Positions 43,255-55,689 of a DNA stretch of 64,000 nucleotides are shown piece by piece. This DNA comes from Stenogyne calaminthoides. Taxonomy: Eukaryota > Streptophyta > Magnoliopsida > Lamiales > Lamiaceae. Position 1 is the first letter of the stretch. Each line of letters opens with the position of its first letter. The stretch lies in NCBI GenBank assembly GCA_037126765.1, contig JBBCBC010000016.1, forward strand, positions 12,760,728 through 12,824,727, given 5' to 3'. Made by a program: the position numbers and the translations under genes. The notes beneath the pieces are model-generated. The model saw only the letters and a program-made list of their open reading frames with translations, searched no databases and had not been told where the DNA came from.

Positions 43255-46200
43255 TACAAAATCTTCTCGAGTCTTGATCTTCGCCTTTCGATTTTGGCTC
43301 TTGATCTTTTCGCTCTTCTTCGGTTTGCTTCATTCTCAACTTCATCACCGGCACCTCCAGTCAAACATTCCGAAAAATCTCTTCTTCAAATCATTTCTTT
43401 CCTTGATGATGTCCTCGATCAAGCTTCGTTAAACCCAAACCGACCAAAGATATCGAAAGCAATCTCTTGAGTAATGGCCTTCTCATTCACCAAGCCATTA
43501 TCAAGTTTTGGAGGTGGATAGAAATATGGACCGGGGGCTACTATCTCGTATTCTCCTTCATCCAAAGTTAATCCACTCAGAGATACTTTGTATAGAAGAT
43601 AAGAAGGTATTCAATGAAAGCTTCATTCGATCCGAGCTTTCCCTCTCCATTCCCTAAGAACATCATAATTGAACCGTAGGTTCTCTTGACTTCTTCCCAC
43701 ATATCATTGAGTTTGATGGGCATCCATTTATCAACGTGGGGCCATTTTAGTGCTTTTGATGTTCCTTTCCTCTTGCTCGCAAAACTTCCCGAAATCACTC
43801 CTTCGCTTCGCTCTTCGCCTATCTTCTTTCGATCACAGACGTTCAGACCGACCGGCAAATGCTCTTAGCTTGTTCTTCTTGGAGTGTCTTCTTGAGCATT
43901 TCTCGTGTTGAAGACTTTCTTCCGAGGTTGAGACTCGATTCCAATTTTGTTGTTCTGTTTCTTCATCATCCGTAATCGATTTTCTGATTGGCTTAGAAGC
44001 CTTTGCACGCTTGCTTTCGGGTTGAACAACACCCAAGGCTTTCCTCTTCATAAGCGATTCGGCAGCGGCCGCTTGTTCCAACCTTTGCTCTAAGACTCGG
44101 TTTCTCTCTTGCGGCATCAAGCATAGCTTGCTCGAAAACTTCGAGTGTAGATAGGCTTTTTCTACCCGAAAGGAACTTCAACTTCTCGAGTCTCAGAATT
44201 CTTTAAAGGCTTTTGCTAGATTATACATTTCAAAGATCTTTCCGAGCCTTCTTCTCCAAAAATACGTGCCATGAACTTTTCCGAGATCTTCAACTTCCTT
44301 TTCCCTTCTTGCACCGTAATTTGGAAGAAGTCTCGAGAGGCCGTTTCCATGTGATATTGCTCTTTGCTCACACAAATAACTTCTCCTCGCTATCTCGATC
44401 TTGTTAGTCTTCCAAATTCCTTAGATGGTTCTTGGCCACGTAAAATTCTTCGAGATAAGTGGGCAAACCGGCTAGAGAGTGCTTCTTTGAACATCTCTCA
44501 TCATCTTGGTCATGAAAGCATTGAACTCATTTCCTCAACAAAGAGACTTGATTAGCACCTCATTCTTTTTCTCGCAGTTTCACCTCTAGAAAATCGAACT
44601 TTCCCGGTGTTTTACCATCATTCATCACTTAACTCACCTTGACTCCTCCAACTTCTCATTTAGCTTTCCTTCCATGGAGGTCATCCGGGTGATTAGAGTG
44701 TTTTTGAATTTGCACCGATTTCAAGAGTGACTAAGACCGGCCCATCTTTTGAGCTTGATTGACCAACGTCTCTTCCATCCGAGCAATCTTGATCATCATT
44801 GGCTCAACCTTCTCAAGTTTCTATCTATCGAGTGAGATCAATCTCGGGAATCTTCTGCACCTCTGTCTTTGTCTCGATCATCTTGAGCTTCACTTCATTC
44901 TCGAGCTCCGGTCTCAACAAGGTCTCGATCTCAAGAGTACTATCATCGATCGATGTTGACTAGATCCAAAGTTGATCGACAATGAAGTCTCCTTTTCTTC
45001 CGAGATCGCTCTCAAGATCTCCCCGCTTGGTCCCCATCTCCATCTTGAGATTTGTCTCCATTTGCTTGGGGCACCAACTTTAGTTGCTCTCCTCTCGGCC
45101 AACTTCTTCCTCGAACCACTCATCAAAATCGGCGTTTTTCATCCTGAGCTTTGTCTTCGAACCACGAAAGTCGGTTCGAAGGTCATCTCCTCATTCCACC
45201 CGGTCTTCCCTCTAAAAGCGGCAATATCAAGCATCTCGGAAGAGTCCGATTGAGGATAAATCTGATTGTCCTTAATCTGAAAAAAATATCTTGCAGATCG
45301 GGGTATGAAATTTGAGCTCGAGGTGTATCGATCAAGTATGAACCGTTCCCCCTTGCTCCTCCACTCGCCTTCTTGGCCTCGCCTTCTTCCATCTCGGGCT
45401 CTGGTTCATTTGAAGTTTACGCTAAGGGATCAAAAGTAGATCACTTTCGGGAGCTCATCAAGAATATTCCCGCTCCCCGAGTCTCGGCGAAGATCCGAAG
45501 TTTGTCTTGGTCAGTCCTCGGTTTGCATCTGAGTGGGTTACGAGACTGAATCGTATATCCTCGGTTTAGTCCGAGTTGGCTCGTCGATCCGAGCTTGCAC
45601 ATCTTCGGATCGACTCTGAAATTGCTCTTCCGTCGCGAGCCTACACACCTGAGGTAGGCATCTCTGAGGTCTGAGCTCCTTTGAAAATTTCCTGAGAAAT
45701 TTTATCTGTGACAATGATGTCTCGAGCACCTCGGAAAAAAGACACTCCCTAATGGTGAACTCGAAAGCGGTTTGGCCCTCAGATTGAATCTCTTCAGAAT
45801 CACTTTCATCTTCATCGGTGAGAACCACCAATCTTCTGCGTTTTGGAGCAAGATTCTTCTGTTTCAACATTTTTGCTCCTTGCTCCATCTTTGCCTCCAA
45901 CAACACCTTCCCCCTAGTTTGTTGGGTCTCTTTTTTCAAAAGAATCGAAGGTGATTCTACCTTCTTTTCTCTCTTCCCCTAATGACCCTTCCTTTGCAAA
46001 GAATGGGTTTAAGGAGAATTTTGGATTTAGGAAATGGGGTCGAATTGGCGAAGATATCCTCCTCCTCTCTGCACATCTCCAAAATGTAAGCAATTTTGGT
46101 GGCATGGTGGATCTTGCCTTTGATTGAGATCGCCCCGTCAATCTTCCTCAAAACTTTGGTCTGCTCACTCACCGTCTGGATCAGGAATTTCAGCCAGTTG

Positions 46201-46786
46201 AAATCATGGTGGGTGAAGCTTATCGCCGCCATCAATCTGAAAGCTTGGGTACTTATCTCCGCTCAAAACTCCCCAAGAAGACTCATGATGCACTTGCTCA
46301 CAATATCCATCAACACACGATATTGTGGCTTCAGTGTGCCTTTTTTATGCAATGTCGCCTCAAACTTAACAGATTCTCGAAGAATCCTATCTAAGTACTC
46401 CTCTCTCTTCTTCCGACATATATACGTCGTAGGATCCTCTCCTCTATCACGAGCTCAAAAACATCATTTAGATTTTTCGGAACTATATAAATATCCATCT
46501 CAAAATCGGCGTATTTGGATGACTGCTCTAAGTGTGATACAGTTATCTTAGAATGCATACAACCCTCTTCATCTATCTTCAAATTCTGAGATGAATTGAT
46601 TACCTCTTTCGCAAAAACTCCCGGTCCGCAGTCGGGTTTGCGATTAGTTGGGTGAGTTTAGCCAAATCGAATCATATCGCAGAGCCTCCTCTTACGGCTT
46701 TGAGTTGGTTGTGCTTTCAAGTGAGACAACGAACTTCACCCACGGCTTGTTGGTTTTGGCTAATCTCTAAATGGGGTTGGAGCCAT
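43255..46786 (-). pseudogene. Copia-4 ORF3 (env-position protein)
   Basis: The likely start at 46786 (MAPTPFRD) lies 128 bp behind a TATA box, then a stop follows. Readable pieces, in different frames, are KYADFEMDIYIVPKNLNDVF (near 46490-46540), KFEATLHKKGTLKPQYRVLM and DIVSKCIMSLLGEF (46280-46390), SFTHHDFNWLKFLIQTVSEQ (46155-46225), Lys/Ser-rich linkers at 45538-45939 and 43833-44120, and an Arg/Glu-rich end near 43260-43330. The core corresponds in place to the folded core of Copia-1 ORF3. Parts of the region have lost any frame. I see no signal peptide or membrane anchor. Confidence 0.55.
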
Positions 46787-46913
46787 TTTAGAGTTTGATT
46801 GAAGAAGGAAGCTTTAGGGTTTGGAGAATTTCTCGGGCAAAGGATTTTTTAATTGCAGAGGATTTGAAAAACGAAGGGTTTGATAAAATTTTGGCTTGAA
46901 TGGCTGATTGGGG

Positions 46914-46921
46914 TTTATATA
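46914..46921 (-). promoter_or_regulatory. TATA box upstream of Copia-4 ORF3
   Basis: The minus strand reads GGCTATATAAACCCC, a strong TATA box, followed by an A/C-rich leader with AAACCCTAAAGC and an ATG 128 bp on. Copia-1 has a similar leader before its ORF3. Confidence 0.5.
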
Positions 46922-46924
46922 GCC

Positions 46925-47499
46925 TTGAGATCGTGGGGAATCATGTTGGTTAGGTGAGTAACAACGGTTGAGATTAATCTCCGATTAATCGGTATACTGA
47001 ACCCCATTTATCTCCGAAAAAGTAAGCCGCCAAAACGTCCTCATTGGTCATTAATGTAGCGAGCATTAAATGATCATTGACCTTCTTTTTGGAATTTAAA
47101 ACAATCCCGCCTAAAAAAAAACATTCCTCGGTGTTTTAATATTTATTGCGAATGATTCTTGAATTTACTTGAGCAATAAATGGATCGCATGAGTCATTAC
47201 TTCTTCGCACCAATTTCCCTCTATCGGTCTTCTTGAGTAATCGATCTTGATAAAATGTCGTTATAATATCGAGTACTAAATTGGTTCAAGATCTTTCTTG
47301 AGTTTTACGAGACTCGATTCGAAGATTTCCATTTTATCTGAGCTTCTCGGAAGGATTACGAGAAAACTTCATGCATCCAAAACCTTCAATTTTTTAGATT
47401 TTACTCTATACACCGTTCTAGCATCCCTAATTCAATGAAAGTTCCGAAATCTTGATTCAAACGAAGGTTTAGTCAAGATATCGACTTTTTTGCTTATCA
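46925..47499. other. Copia-4 spacer between RNase H and ORF3
   Basis: Non-coding; no ORF or repeat is recognised. It corresponds to the longer spacer of Copia-1. Confidence 0.5.
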
Positions 47500-49011
47500 A
47501 GATGAATTTTCTCCATCCTTATGTCTTTTCTTCTCGACATGATCTCTCGATGAAGTGATGTCTGATATCCACATGCTTGCATCTGGTGTGCAATACCGGG
47601 TTTTGTGAAATAGCAATGACATTATTATTGTCACAAAATATTGGTACTTCATTGGCTACAACTTTATAATCCCTCAATTGTTGTCTGAGCCAAAGAATTG
47701 CATGCACGCAATGACTTCCTGCACCATATATTCAAATTTCAAGAGTACTTGTTGCTCTTTGAGGTCATTTCTTTGAAAACCAAGATATCAGCTTGCTTCC
47801 TAGAAATTGACAAGTTCCTGAAGTGGACTTCCTGTCAATTCTGCATCCTCCATAATCAACATCTGAGTAACCACTTAACTCTAGGTTATCATCAGCTGGA
47901 TACCATAATCCTCTATTCACTTTGCCCCCTTAAGATATTTCAAGATTATCTTTTTGCGGCCTCCATGTGACTAGCCTTAGGATTAGCTTGGTATCTTGCA
48001 CATATCCCAACAACAAATGTTATATCCGCCTACTTGTCACGAGATAGAGCAATGATCCAATGATTCCTCTATAATCAGTATGACTTACTGATTTGTCTTC
48101 AGAATCATGATCCATCTTGTAGTTAGTATTCGTGGGAATTCTAACTGCATTGCAATTCTGTACACCATATTTGGCAATCAGATCTCTGGTGTACTTTGCC
48201 TGGTTGATGAATATTCCTTCCTTTGATTGTTTCACTTGAAGTCCTAGAAAGAAATTCATCTCTCCCATCATTAACATCTCAAACTTGCCTTTCATCAGTG
48301 TTGAAAACTTTTCACACAGCTGATGGTTTGGAGATCCAAAGATGATGTCATCAACATATATCTGAACTAGTAAGATATCTTCCCCATCCTCTATCCTGAA
48401 CAGAGTTCTATCAATAGTTCCTTTGACAAAACCATGGTCAGTAAGAAACTGAGAAAGAGTATCATACCATGCTCTGGGTGCTTGCTTAAGACCATACAAA
48501 GCTTTTCTTAGCCTGTAAACTTGGTCATTCTGTTTGAAACCAGGAGGTTGTTCCACATAAACCTCTTCTTTAAGCACGCCGTTCAGAAATGCACTTTTCA
48601 CATCCATCGATGGATGTGGAACTTCATGTGGGCAGCATATGCAAGAAACAATCTGATGGCTTCTAGTCTTGCAACAGGTGCAAAGGTTTCATCATAATCC
48701 AAGCCTTCTTCTTGGGAATAACCTTGTGCAACTAGCCTTGCCTTGTTTCTCACAATGTTGTTGTTTTCATCTCTTTTGTTCTTGAAAACCCACTTGGTTC
48801 CAATGACATTGTGCCTTTCTGGTCTATCTACCAGCTCCCATACTTCATTCCTCGAGAATTGATTCAGCTCATCTTGCATGGCAGTAATCCAGTGAGAATC
48901 TTGTAGAGCTTCACCAATCTCAGTAGGTTCTTTCTCTGATAGGAAGCAGCAGAATAGTGCACTCTCTCCATGGAACCTTCTAGTCTTAACACCTTCAATT
49001 AGATCACCCAC
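47500..49011 (-). pseudogene. Copia-4 reverse transcriptase and RNase H
   Basis: 48598-49011 is open: EALQDSHWITAMQDELNQFS, GTKWVFKNKRDENNNIVRNK, ARLVAQGYSQEEGLDYDETF. After a slip at about 48605, the frame 48020-48607 reads MDVKSAFLNGVLKEEVYVEQ, LRKALYGLKQAPRAWYD, VQIYVDDIIFGSP (YVDD), GEMNFFLGLQVKQ and IGSLLYLVTSRRI. RNase H (47500-48019) is shifted repeatedly but shows VPIFCDNNNVIAISQNPVLH and CKHVDIRHHFIE. The RT core is nearly perfect compared with the rest of the element. Confidence 0.92.
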
Positions 49012-49019
49012 AATCTGGC

Positions 49020-49591
49020 TTGTAGGATGGCTATCTAACCATTTCCTTCTTGATGTTCCCCTTCAATTGTATCCTCAACATTTGAAATGTTAGGTTCGAT
49101 TAAATCAAAGAAACTCGAGGAACAACAAAACAGAGAAAGAGAATCATCTTCCTCGGGAAATTCTATTCGAACATTGTCGAGACATTTGTTCCCCTTTAGT
49201 TGATAGATTCGAGAAATTGCCTCACCGTGACCACATCTTCATTGGCATCACGCACTGAAGTCCGAACTGTGTCTGCTCGATTGGTCACCTTTGGAGTGTT
49301 GGTTTTCCGGGTCTCACCATCCCGAACTTCTTTATCCGAGTCCGAGTCACCCAATCATAGATAATGACCGACTTCTTCTTTTTTCGGTTCAATGGATGAT
49401 TTATCTTTTTCTGTTTCGAGCTTAATCTGGTGATCCTCTTAGTCGGTTCATTTGCATCATGTTCTGTTTCTTTTCCGAACACAAACAGATTCATCAAAAA
49501 CAACATGAGGTGTTTCCTCCACAATAAGAGTCCTACAGCTTGTAAACTCGAAAGCTTTTATCGACTTCGAGAATATCCTAAGAATATTCGC
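49020..49591 (-). pseudogene. Copia-4 linker between integrase and RT
   Basis: Decayed hinge region. One frame gives HVVFDESVCV, the usual block behind integrase (SRDVxFDE), near 49490-49520, then a charged Lys/Ser stretch. No catalytic motif is expected here. Confidence 0.5.
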
Positions 49592-50763
49592 TCATCGACT
49601 TTTACTATCAAATGTTTTCAACTGATCTTTACCATTATTGTGTATGAAACACTTGCAACCAAACACACGAAAGAAAGAGACAAGAGGCTTCCTTTCATTC
49701 CAAAGCTCATAAGGCATTTTGCCTTGACTTTTTGTCAGCATGGATCTATTCTGAGAGTAGCATGCAAAGGTGTTGGCTTCTTTCAAAATCTTTTTAGGAA
49801 TATCGGCTTCAACTATCATTGTCCTTGCGAACTTTTTTCGAGAGTTCGTTCCTTCTTTCAAAGACCACCATTTTGTTGAGGGTCCTTGGTAAATGATGTT
49901 TCATGTAGAATTCCATTTGCTGCACAATAATCAGAAATGATATGATTTATAAACTCAGTTCCTTTGTCAGATCTGATTTTGACCACACTCAGATTTTTCT
50001 CAATACTGAGTCTTTTCAGTAATTCTGGCAGCTTTATCTGAGTCTCTTTCTTACTGAGTAAGAATATGACCCAAGTATATCTTGAGTAGTCATCAAATAC
50101 TACCAATGTGTATTTCCTGCCATTAGTGCTCACAGGTGTTATAGGACCAAACAGATCCATATGCAAAAGCTGAAGTATTCTCTCAGTAGAAACTTCTACT
50201 TTGCTTTTAAATGATGCTTTGACTTGTTTTTCTTTCTGGCACGCATCACAAATGTGTTCCTTACTGAACACTTCATTAGGCAACCCTCTCACAAGAGCTA
50301 ATCTTGCAAGCTTGTTCAGGGTTTTGAAGTTTAGGTGATTCATTCTTTTATGCCATAACCAACTGGTATCTGTGGAACTTTTAGCAATTAAACATGTATC
50401 TTTAGGAGTTGAACTCCAATCAGCAAGATACACATTCCCTTTTCTTGTACCATCGATGTACTTTCGTGATGTATCATCTTTCACAAAGCATAAGTTCTTG
50501 GAGAACTCAACATTGAAACCCTTATCACAAAATTGGCTAATTGACAACAAGTTATGCTTCAATCCAGATACATATGAAACACCATGGATATGAACTGAGT
50601 CGACTTCCAAAGTTCCATATCCTTCAGTCTGTCCCTTAGAGTTATCTCCAAAAGTGATCTGTGGGTCTCTTTGTTCAACATAGTCACTGAGCATCTTCTT
50701 GAATCCTGTCATATGTCTTGAGCATCCACTGTCAAGATACCATACATCGAGAGCTTTTTTCAT
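49592..50763 (-). pseudogene. Copia-4 protease end, gag-pre-integrase and integrase
   Basis: 49858-50763 is one open frame. It begins with the protease active site WYLDSGCSRHMTG (D-S-G), goes on ITFGDNSKGQTEGYGTLEV and HNLLSISQFCDKGFNVEF, then the gag-pre-integrase WLWHKRMNHLNFKTLNKLA (His pair) and HICDACQKEKQVKASF (Cys pair). The integrase core has LLHMDLFGPITPV (Asp) and VKIRSDKGTEF (Asp). The Glu region is damaged: after DPQQNGGL comes a stop in place of VVERKN. The rest is in 49592-49861 (PYELWNERKPLVSFFRVFGC, with KCF). Apart from the break at 49860 the chain is well kept. Confidence 0.92.
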
Positions 50764-51922
50764 CTCTCTTTCATCGATGCCATGTGATCTTTCATCGACT
50801 TAGTGCCCTAGTTTTCCTCCCGAAAAATGCAGATCAATTCTTAGGTACCCATTTTGTGTAGGGTCCTACGAGGTTAGTTGTATTTTTCTAATCCAAATCT
50901 GCTGACAACTCTAATCACTTTAGAGTGGCTAATTTGTCTTCCATAAATATCAACATATACATCCACTACTCTGGGTGCCTTAGCGATTTTTACGTATATA
51001 TGTGTGCTAGCTTTAGCATGAACATGTGCCTTAGAGTTCTTCTTTGGTTCAGCCTTCTTGCTCGGATGCTTAGGCTTTTTTGTGCAACCGGTCTAAATCT
51101 TTGATGACTCGGGTTCGATAACCTTTACCCTTAGGCAAGTGAGGTTCAGTTATGCAGAATGAAATCTGGTCTTTCAAAGATAATGAGGACTTGGTCTCTT
51201 CATTGAGAATGTCTCTGCCGAGTGTTTCTCATCCGAGGATTCCTCCGATGGTTCAATTGTGGAGTCTTTCAGTTTTGCATTCTTAGCCCGAGGCTTTGAA
51301 GTACTTGCTTGAAACTTTCAATCGATTTTTCGAGTTTTTTTGCCTTCACCGAGGTTTGGGCTTTCTAACCCGATCATTCGGTTTTACTTGAGACCATAGG
51401 TCCTTTTCCTTTCTACAACCTTGGGCATTTCTTGATTTGAAGTGTAGGTGCCAATTTGGTTTTACAAAGATAGTCTTCTTGCTACTTGACGCAAAGATTT
51501 AGATGACCTTGTGAGGTTCCCCCCCGAATGTATCCCAATCCAGATTTTATAGTTCTGAGATCTCTGGTAACTCTGAATTTCATCTATTACATTAGATGCA
51601 TTATTCAATAGAGTTAACTTCTTCGTGCACTATCCTCACGATTACGTAGAGTTTTATGCTTCTCGAGAGGTCATTGAACTTCGATTCGATTAAATTTGAA
51701 TCTCTTCAATGGATTTCTCTAGCTTTTCAGTTAGGGACATTATCAACTTCTCTTTCTCTGAGAGTTGTACTTTCAGAACATCCAGTTCATCAGTAGCTCC
51801 CATTAATTGAGAAGTGACTTCAATATTGCTAGAGTCTTTCCATTTTAGATTTTCGACTTCGGTTCCTTATTCTCGCTCTTGAGTTTGATTTAGCGATCCT
51901 TGCAAAAAAAGAAGATCCTTCA
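50764..51922 (-). pseudogene. Copia-4 gag-protease linker
   Basis: This is the region between the zinc knuckle part and the protease site. No long frame survives. Its composition (Ser, Lys, Glu) and place fit the C-terminal part of the SIRE gag-protease chain. Runs such as TTCGAG and CCGAGG, where TCAG or CTGAG would be expected, are frequent. Confidence 0.45.
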
Positions 51923-53252
51923 TCAGTTCTCGAAAAGAATCCATCGAGTCAAAATGATTTGTTTTTCGGTGGAACTTGAAAACTCTTGTGCTAGTGTAGG
52001 AGCAACAACAGAGAAAGAAGAGTTTACCTCCTCAATGGCCATCAGACATATGTCATCACTTTCACTGTCTGAGAATATCTCATCTGAAGAGCTAGATCCC
52101 TCCTCAAAGTGTTCTTCTTCTGCAACCATGGCCTTTTTGCTTGAGAACTTCTGGTCTCTTATAGCTTGCCTTTCTCTTCTCTCCTTAGCACTCAAATCTG
52201 GACAATCATACTGGAAGTGACCTTTCTTCTGGCAGTTATAGCATTTGTTGGCATCATCATCCTGATCATTTTCTTCTTTGGACTTGGAGTCCTTTCTCTT
52301 GGATGAAGATCCTTCAAATTTTTTCGTGTCTTTCTTCTTCTTCTCGGTTGATCCGTCCTCGGGTTTCTTCCGTACTTGTGGTTCCCCATAATAGCTTTTG
52401 TATTTTCCAAATCTACTATTGAGTCTATCAAATCTTCTTGCCATCAGTGCTAGCTTATCCTCAAGCTCATCCTGATTTTTGGCATGGGGGTTCTCAGACT
52501 CTCTAGTTTTACATGTTTTATCTTTGGCTTTTATAGCCACATTCTTACTCGATGAAGAATCATCTTTCTTTGTCACGGCCTTTTTTTGATTTCTTATCAA
52601 TTACAAATTCATAGGCTTTCAACCGTCGAGAAGACTTGTTGGTAAGGCATTGAGTTAATATTCTTGGTGTTTTCAATCACCAACGCATGAATATCCCATT
52701 TCTTAGATAGACCTCTAAGAATTTTCAATGCAACTTCTCTCGTGGGTATTTCTTTCCAAGTGCATTTAGATCATTCATGATGCTTAGTGAATCGACTTCC
52801 GGTTTGTCTATTGATTCACCATCATCCATTTCAAAAGTCATCAAACTTTCCAATTGCCCTTTGAAAGTTTGTTTTCTTTTTATGATCTCGTGCCTTGGCA
52901 CATAATTGACTAAAATGAGTGTATCCCAAATCTCTTTAGCAAGATTACGGTGAGAGATCATTCCCATCACACCATCATCAATTGTCTTTGTATAGTGTGT
53001 CTTTTTGTAATGTAGTCTAGATTGACAAACTTTCTCTCCTCGAGTCGGTTGGTCATCGACTTAGGAAATTCCCTCTAGGATCAATTCTCTCATCTTCGCT
53101 CCTCCGGATTCACTACAAGAACCGGAATGGTCCTTGAGAGACCACTCTCCACATACGCTCATGTTTGGAATACTGAGATGAGCCTTCATTCTCGATCTCC
53201 ATAGGTCATAGTTTTCCACCGAGAACATGGGAAGTTTTTAGAAGACATTTTT
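51923..53252 (-). pseudogene. Copia-4 gag
   Basis: A first ATG lies near 53252 (MSSKNFPC). One frame gives FSVENYDLWRSRMKAHLS, the usual N-terminal block of Copia Gag. 52725-52970 is open (HRNLAKEIWDTLILVNYVPR, KRKQTFKGQLESLMTFEMDD), the UBN2-type capsid part. 51923-52600 carries FDRLNSRFGKYKSYYGEPQV and the CCHC zinc knuckle KCYNCQKKGHFQYDCPDL (spacing C-2-C-4-H-4-C) near 52190-52245, then an acidic Ser-rich tail. Slips near 53200, 53030 and 52720-52600 break it. Gag forms the particle and binds RNA. Confidence 0.85.
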
Positions 53253-53370
53253 CCGATCTCTTGAAAAATAAAAAAGTTTCAAAGAAATAAGATCGATTCG
53301 GATAGACCACAAGTATTTTTGAAAATAAAACTTTGGTCAACACAAAGAAGTGGTCAAGTTGAACCACTTT

Positions 53371-53384
53371 GCTCCGATACCACT
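53371..53384 (-). other. Copia-4 primer-binding site
   Basis: The minus strand reads AAGTGGTATCGGAGC next to the 5' LTR, one base from the initiator tRNA-Met site TGGTATCAGAGC. The changed base again turns CAG into CGG. Confidence 0.85.
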
Positions 53385-55329
53385 TGTTGGTCCCGGTGCA
53401 AAACGAGTCTTACACGTGTATGGGGGAATACACGTGTTCAATGTTTTTAAAACTTTTTTCTTCTTGAGGTCACTTGGGTCGATAATCACGAAGATTAGGT
53501 TACGAGAAGCACAGATCGCTCTGAGTCAAAGTCTCTCGAGACAAATGATCCCGAGTTGCTTTTTAAACCTCGAGATAATCCTAACCGAGTCCCGAGTGTC
53601 AGAGATCCTGAGTTGCTTGGATCGGATAACTAACTTCTTGAATCCTCGAAAGAGAGTTCGGTTTAGTAACTATCTGTTTCTAGCTACTCACCGTCTTGAA
53701 TGGTTGGCCCTTAGATTATACTCGTTTTAGCTTTTGTTTGAAAACCTTCCCTTTATGAAATAATGATTAGGTTGTGATTCACTTATGCAACTTCAATTGG
53801 ATTGATTCCAATGGATATCGGTGAAAAGTATGCTTTCAAAATCAAGTCAATGCAACGGATAAAGCCACGATAAGAAAGCAATAAAGAACACAACAATTAT
53901 AGTGGTTCAGAGATCAAGCTCCTCGTCCACTCTCCCCCGACTCTTGAGAGAAATTCACTATCAACTTCGAAGCTTTACGACTACCTCGCAGTAGTATACT
54001 TACTCAACTTCGTACTGAGTTTTTACGACTACTCCACGTAGTTTACTTACTCAACCCGACCTTGAGTTTTACGACTACCTCCGTAGTTTACTTACTCAAT
54101 CACACACAAGCTTTCGGACTACCCCTCAGCTTTACTAACTTCTCCTCTAGAGTTTTCTGACTACTCCGCGTAGTTTACTAACTCTTTACAACACTTCTCA
54201 CCAACAAACACACTCCAACTACCTTCTCAAGGGTTTGGGGTTTCTCGGTTGGTTTCCAACTAGGATGAGATATCCTTTACAATGAAGCACAATGCAAAGG
54301 GTTAGGATATCTCGACTAAGCTTTGGATAATTCTTATCAAGCTAGGCTTAGTATAGTGAGCTCTCTTCAATTTTGAAGCACTTGGGAAATTCTAAGTTTT
54401 TCGAGTGCTTTTAACTTTTACAAGAATAAGCTTGAGCTCTTAAGTTGCGTATAAATTTCCCGTAACCTTACAATGTAGAGGGTCACCAGTATTTATAGGC
54501 ATACACCAAGGTCACTCTTTGAAAACTATCCGTTGGAGAGACAACCGTGAGTTCCTCTTGTGGTGTGAAACGGCTATATTTAGGGTTTGAAACTCCCTAA
54601 CACTTTCTAGGCAATAACCTTTCATGTAGCCGGTCTTCACTTTTGCAGTCTGGAACTTTTGTACATCTGACATCCTTTTTTTCGAGACACATCCTTTGTC
54701 GATGTCAGTATGGTACAGTGTTGTCTTTCTCTTTTTTGACTTTTGTCTCCAGTTAAAGGTAAACACCTTCAACGACTCTTTTTGGTTACAAACTCTGAGT
54801 TTGATATAACCTTAACAACACTTCTGACTTAGTTCCTTTTGTCTGCATTTGAATGTCTTGGCAAATATCTATTTTCTAAGGAATCGCGATCTATTCAGTA
54901 TTGCATCCTTCAGATAGATATATTCAAAGCCTCGGAACATTCAGTTCATCTTGAGCATTCAAGACCTTCTTCGAAGTCTTGATAAATTATGCGCCTTCAT
55001 ATTCTTGATCTTTTGTTTCTCAGTCTTCAGTCTTTTGTGTCTTCAGAGTCTTCAGGGTCTTCTGAGTCTTCAGGGTCTTCTGAATCTTTGTAGTTTATAC
55101 TGACTGATGTACTGAGTCTTCTCGATGAGTCTTGCCATTTCAAGATCCTCATCGAGTCTTCAAGAACTATCTCGAACTATATCTGCGACTATACATTCTC
55201 GGATAACATCCTGAATATTCTAAAAACTGAATCCTGACTCACATTTCAAGATCATTCTGAACATGTCATACTCAGGGGTTTTGAGATCTAATCAAAATCA
55301 TATATCTTTATTAAATTCATCTCCCAACA
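53385..55329 (-). repeat. Copia-4 5' LTR
   Basis: Partner of 40891-42850. It contains the same repeat zone (53975-54185) and keeps more CTGAG and TCAG motifs, for example near 54650-54670 and 55030-55080. A minus-strand TATA-like site lies in ATAAATACTGG near 54490-54500 (plus CCAGTATTTATAGG). Confidence 0.92.
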
Positions 55330-55689
55330 AGTGTCTTTTGAGTCTTCAGTGTCTTCCGAGTCTTCAGAGATATACTGATTGATATACTTAGTCTTCATGC
55401 CGAGTCTTCAGTTTCTCAGTTTCATACTGAGTCTTTCAGATTCTCAGTTTCACACTGAGTCTTGATTCTCGCCATTCAACCTTTCAACCTTCTTGAGAAA
55501 CTTCTTATTGAGTCTTGAAATCTTGAAATCTAACCTGATCTATATCTGCTGACTATACATTGTGTAGATAACATCCTGAACACTCTAAAACTGAATCCTG
55601 AATCAACTATCAAGATTATCCTGAACATTTCATACTCAGGAGTTTTGGGATCTAATCAAAATCTTCTTTATTAAATTCATTTCCCAACA
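55330..55689 (-). repeat. Copia-3 3' LTR, inner part
   Basis: Remainder of the LTR interrupted by Copia-4. It matches 57830-58190, ends TTTCCCAACA at 55689 and is followed by the polypurine tract. It is rich in TCTTCAGAGTCTT and CTGAGTCTT repeats. Confidence 0.88.

Larger units (their letters stand above)
40891..55329 (-). mobile_element. Copia-4: full-length SIRE-type Ty1/Copia element
   Basis: LTRs of about 1.95 kb (40891-42850 and 53385-55329) run TGTTGGTCCC to CTCCCAACA. The interior on the minus strand holds gag, protease, integrase, RT, RNase H and ORF3, with a tRNA-Met primer site and a clear polypurine tract. It lies inside the 3' LTR of Copia-3. The flanks GATGT (40886-40890) and AGTGT (55330-55334) are a poor target duplication, with two mismatches. 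All genes contain slips and stops. Many LTR differences sit at CAG/CTG sites, so damage may be over-stated. Confidence 0.92.
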
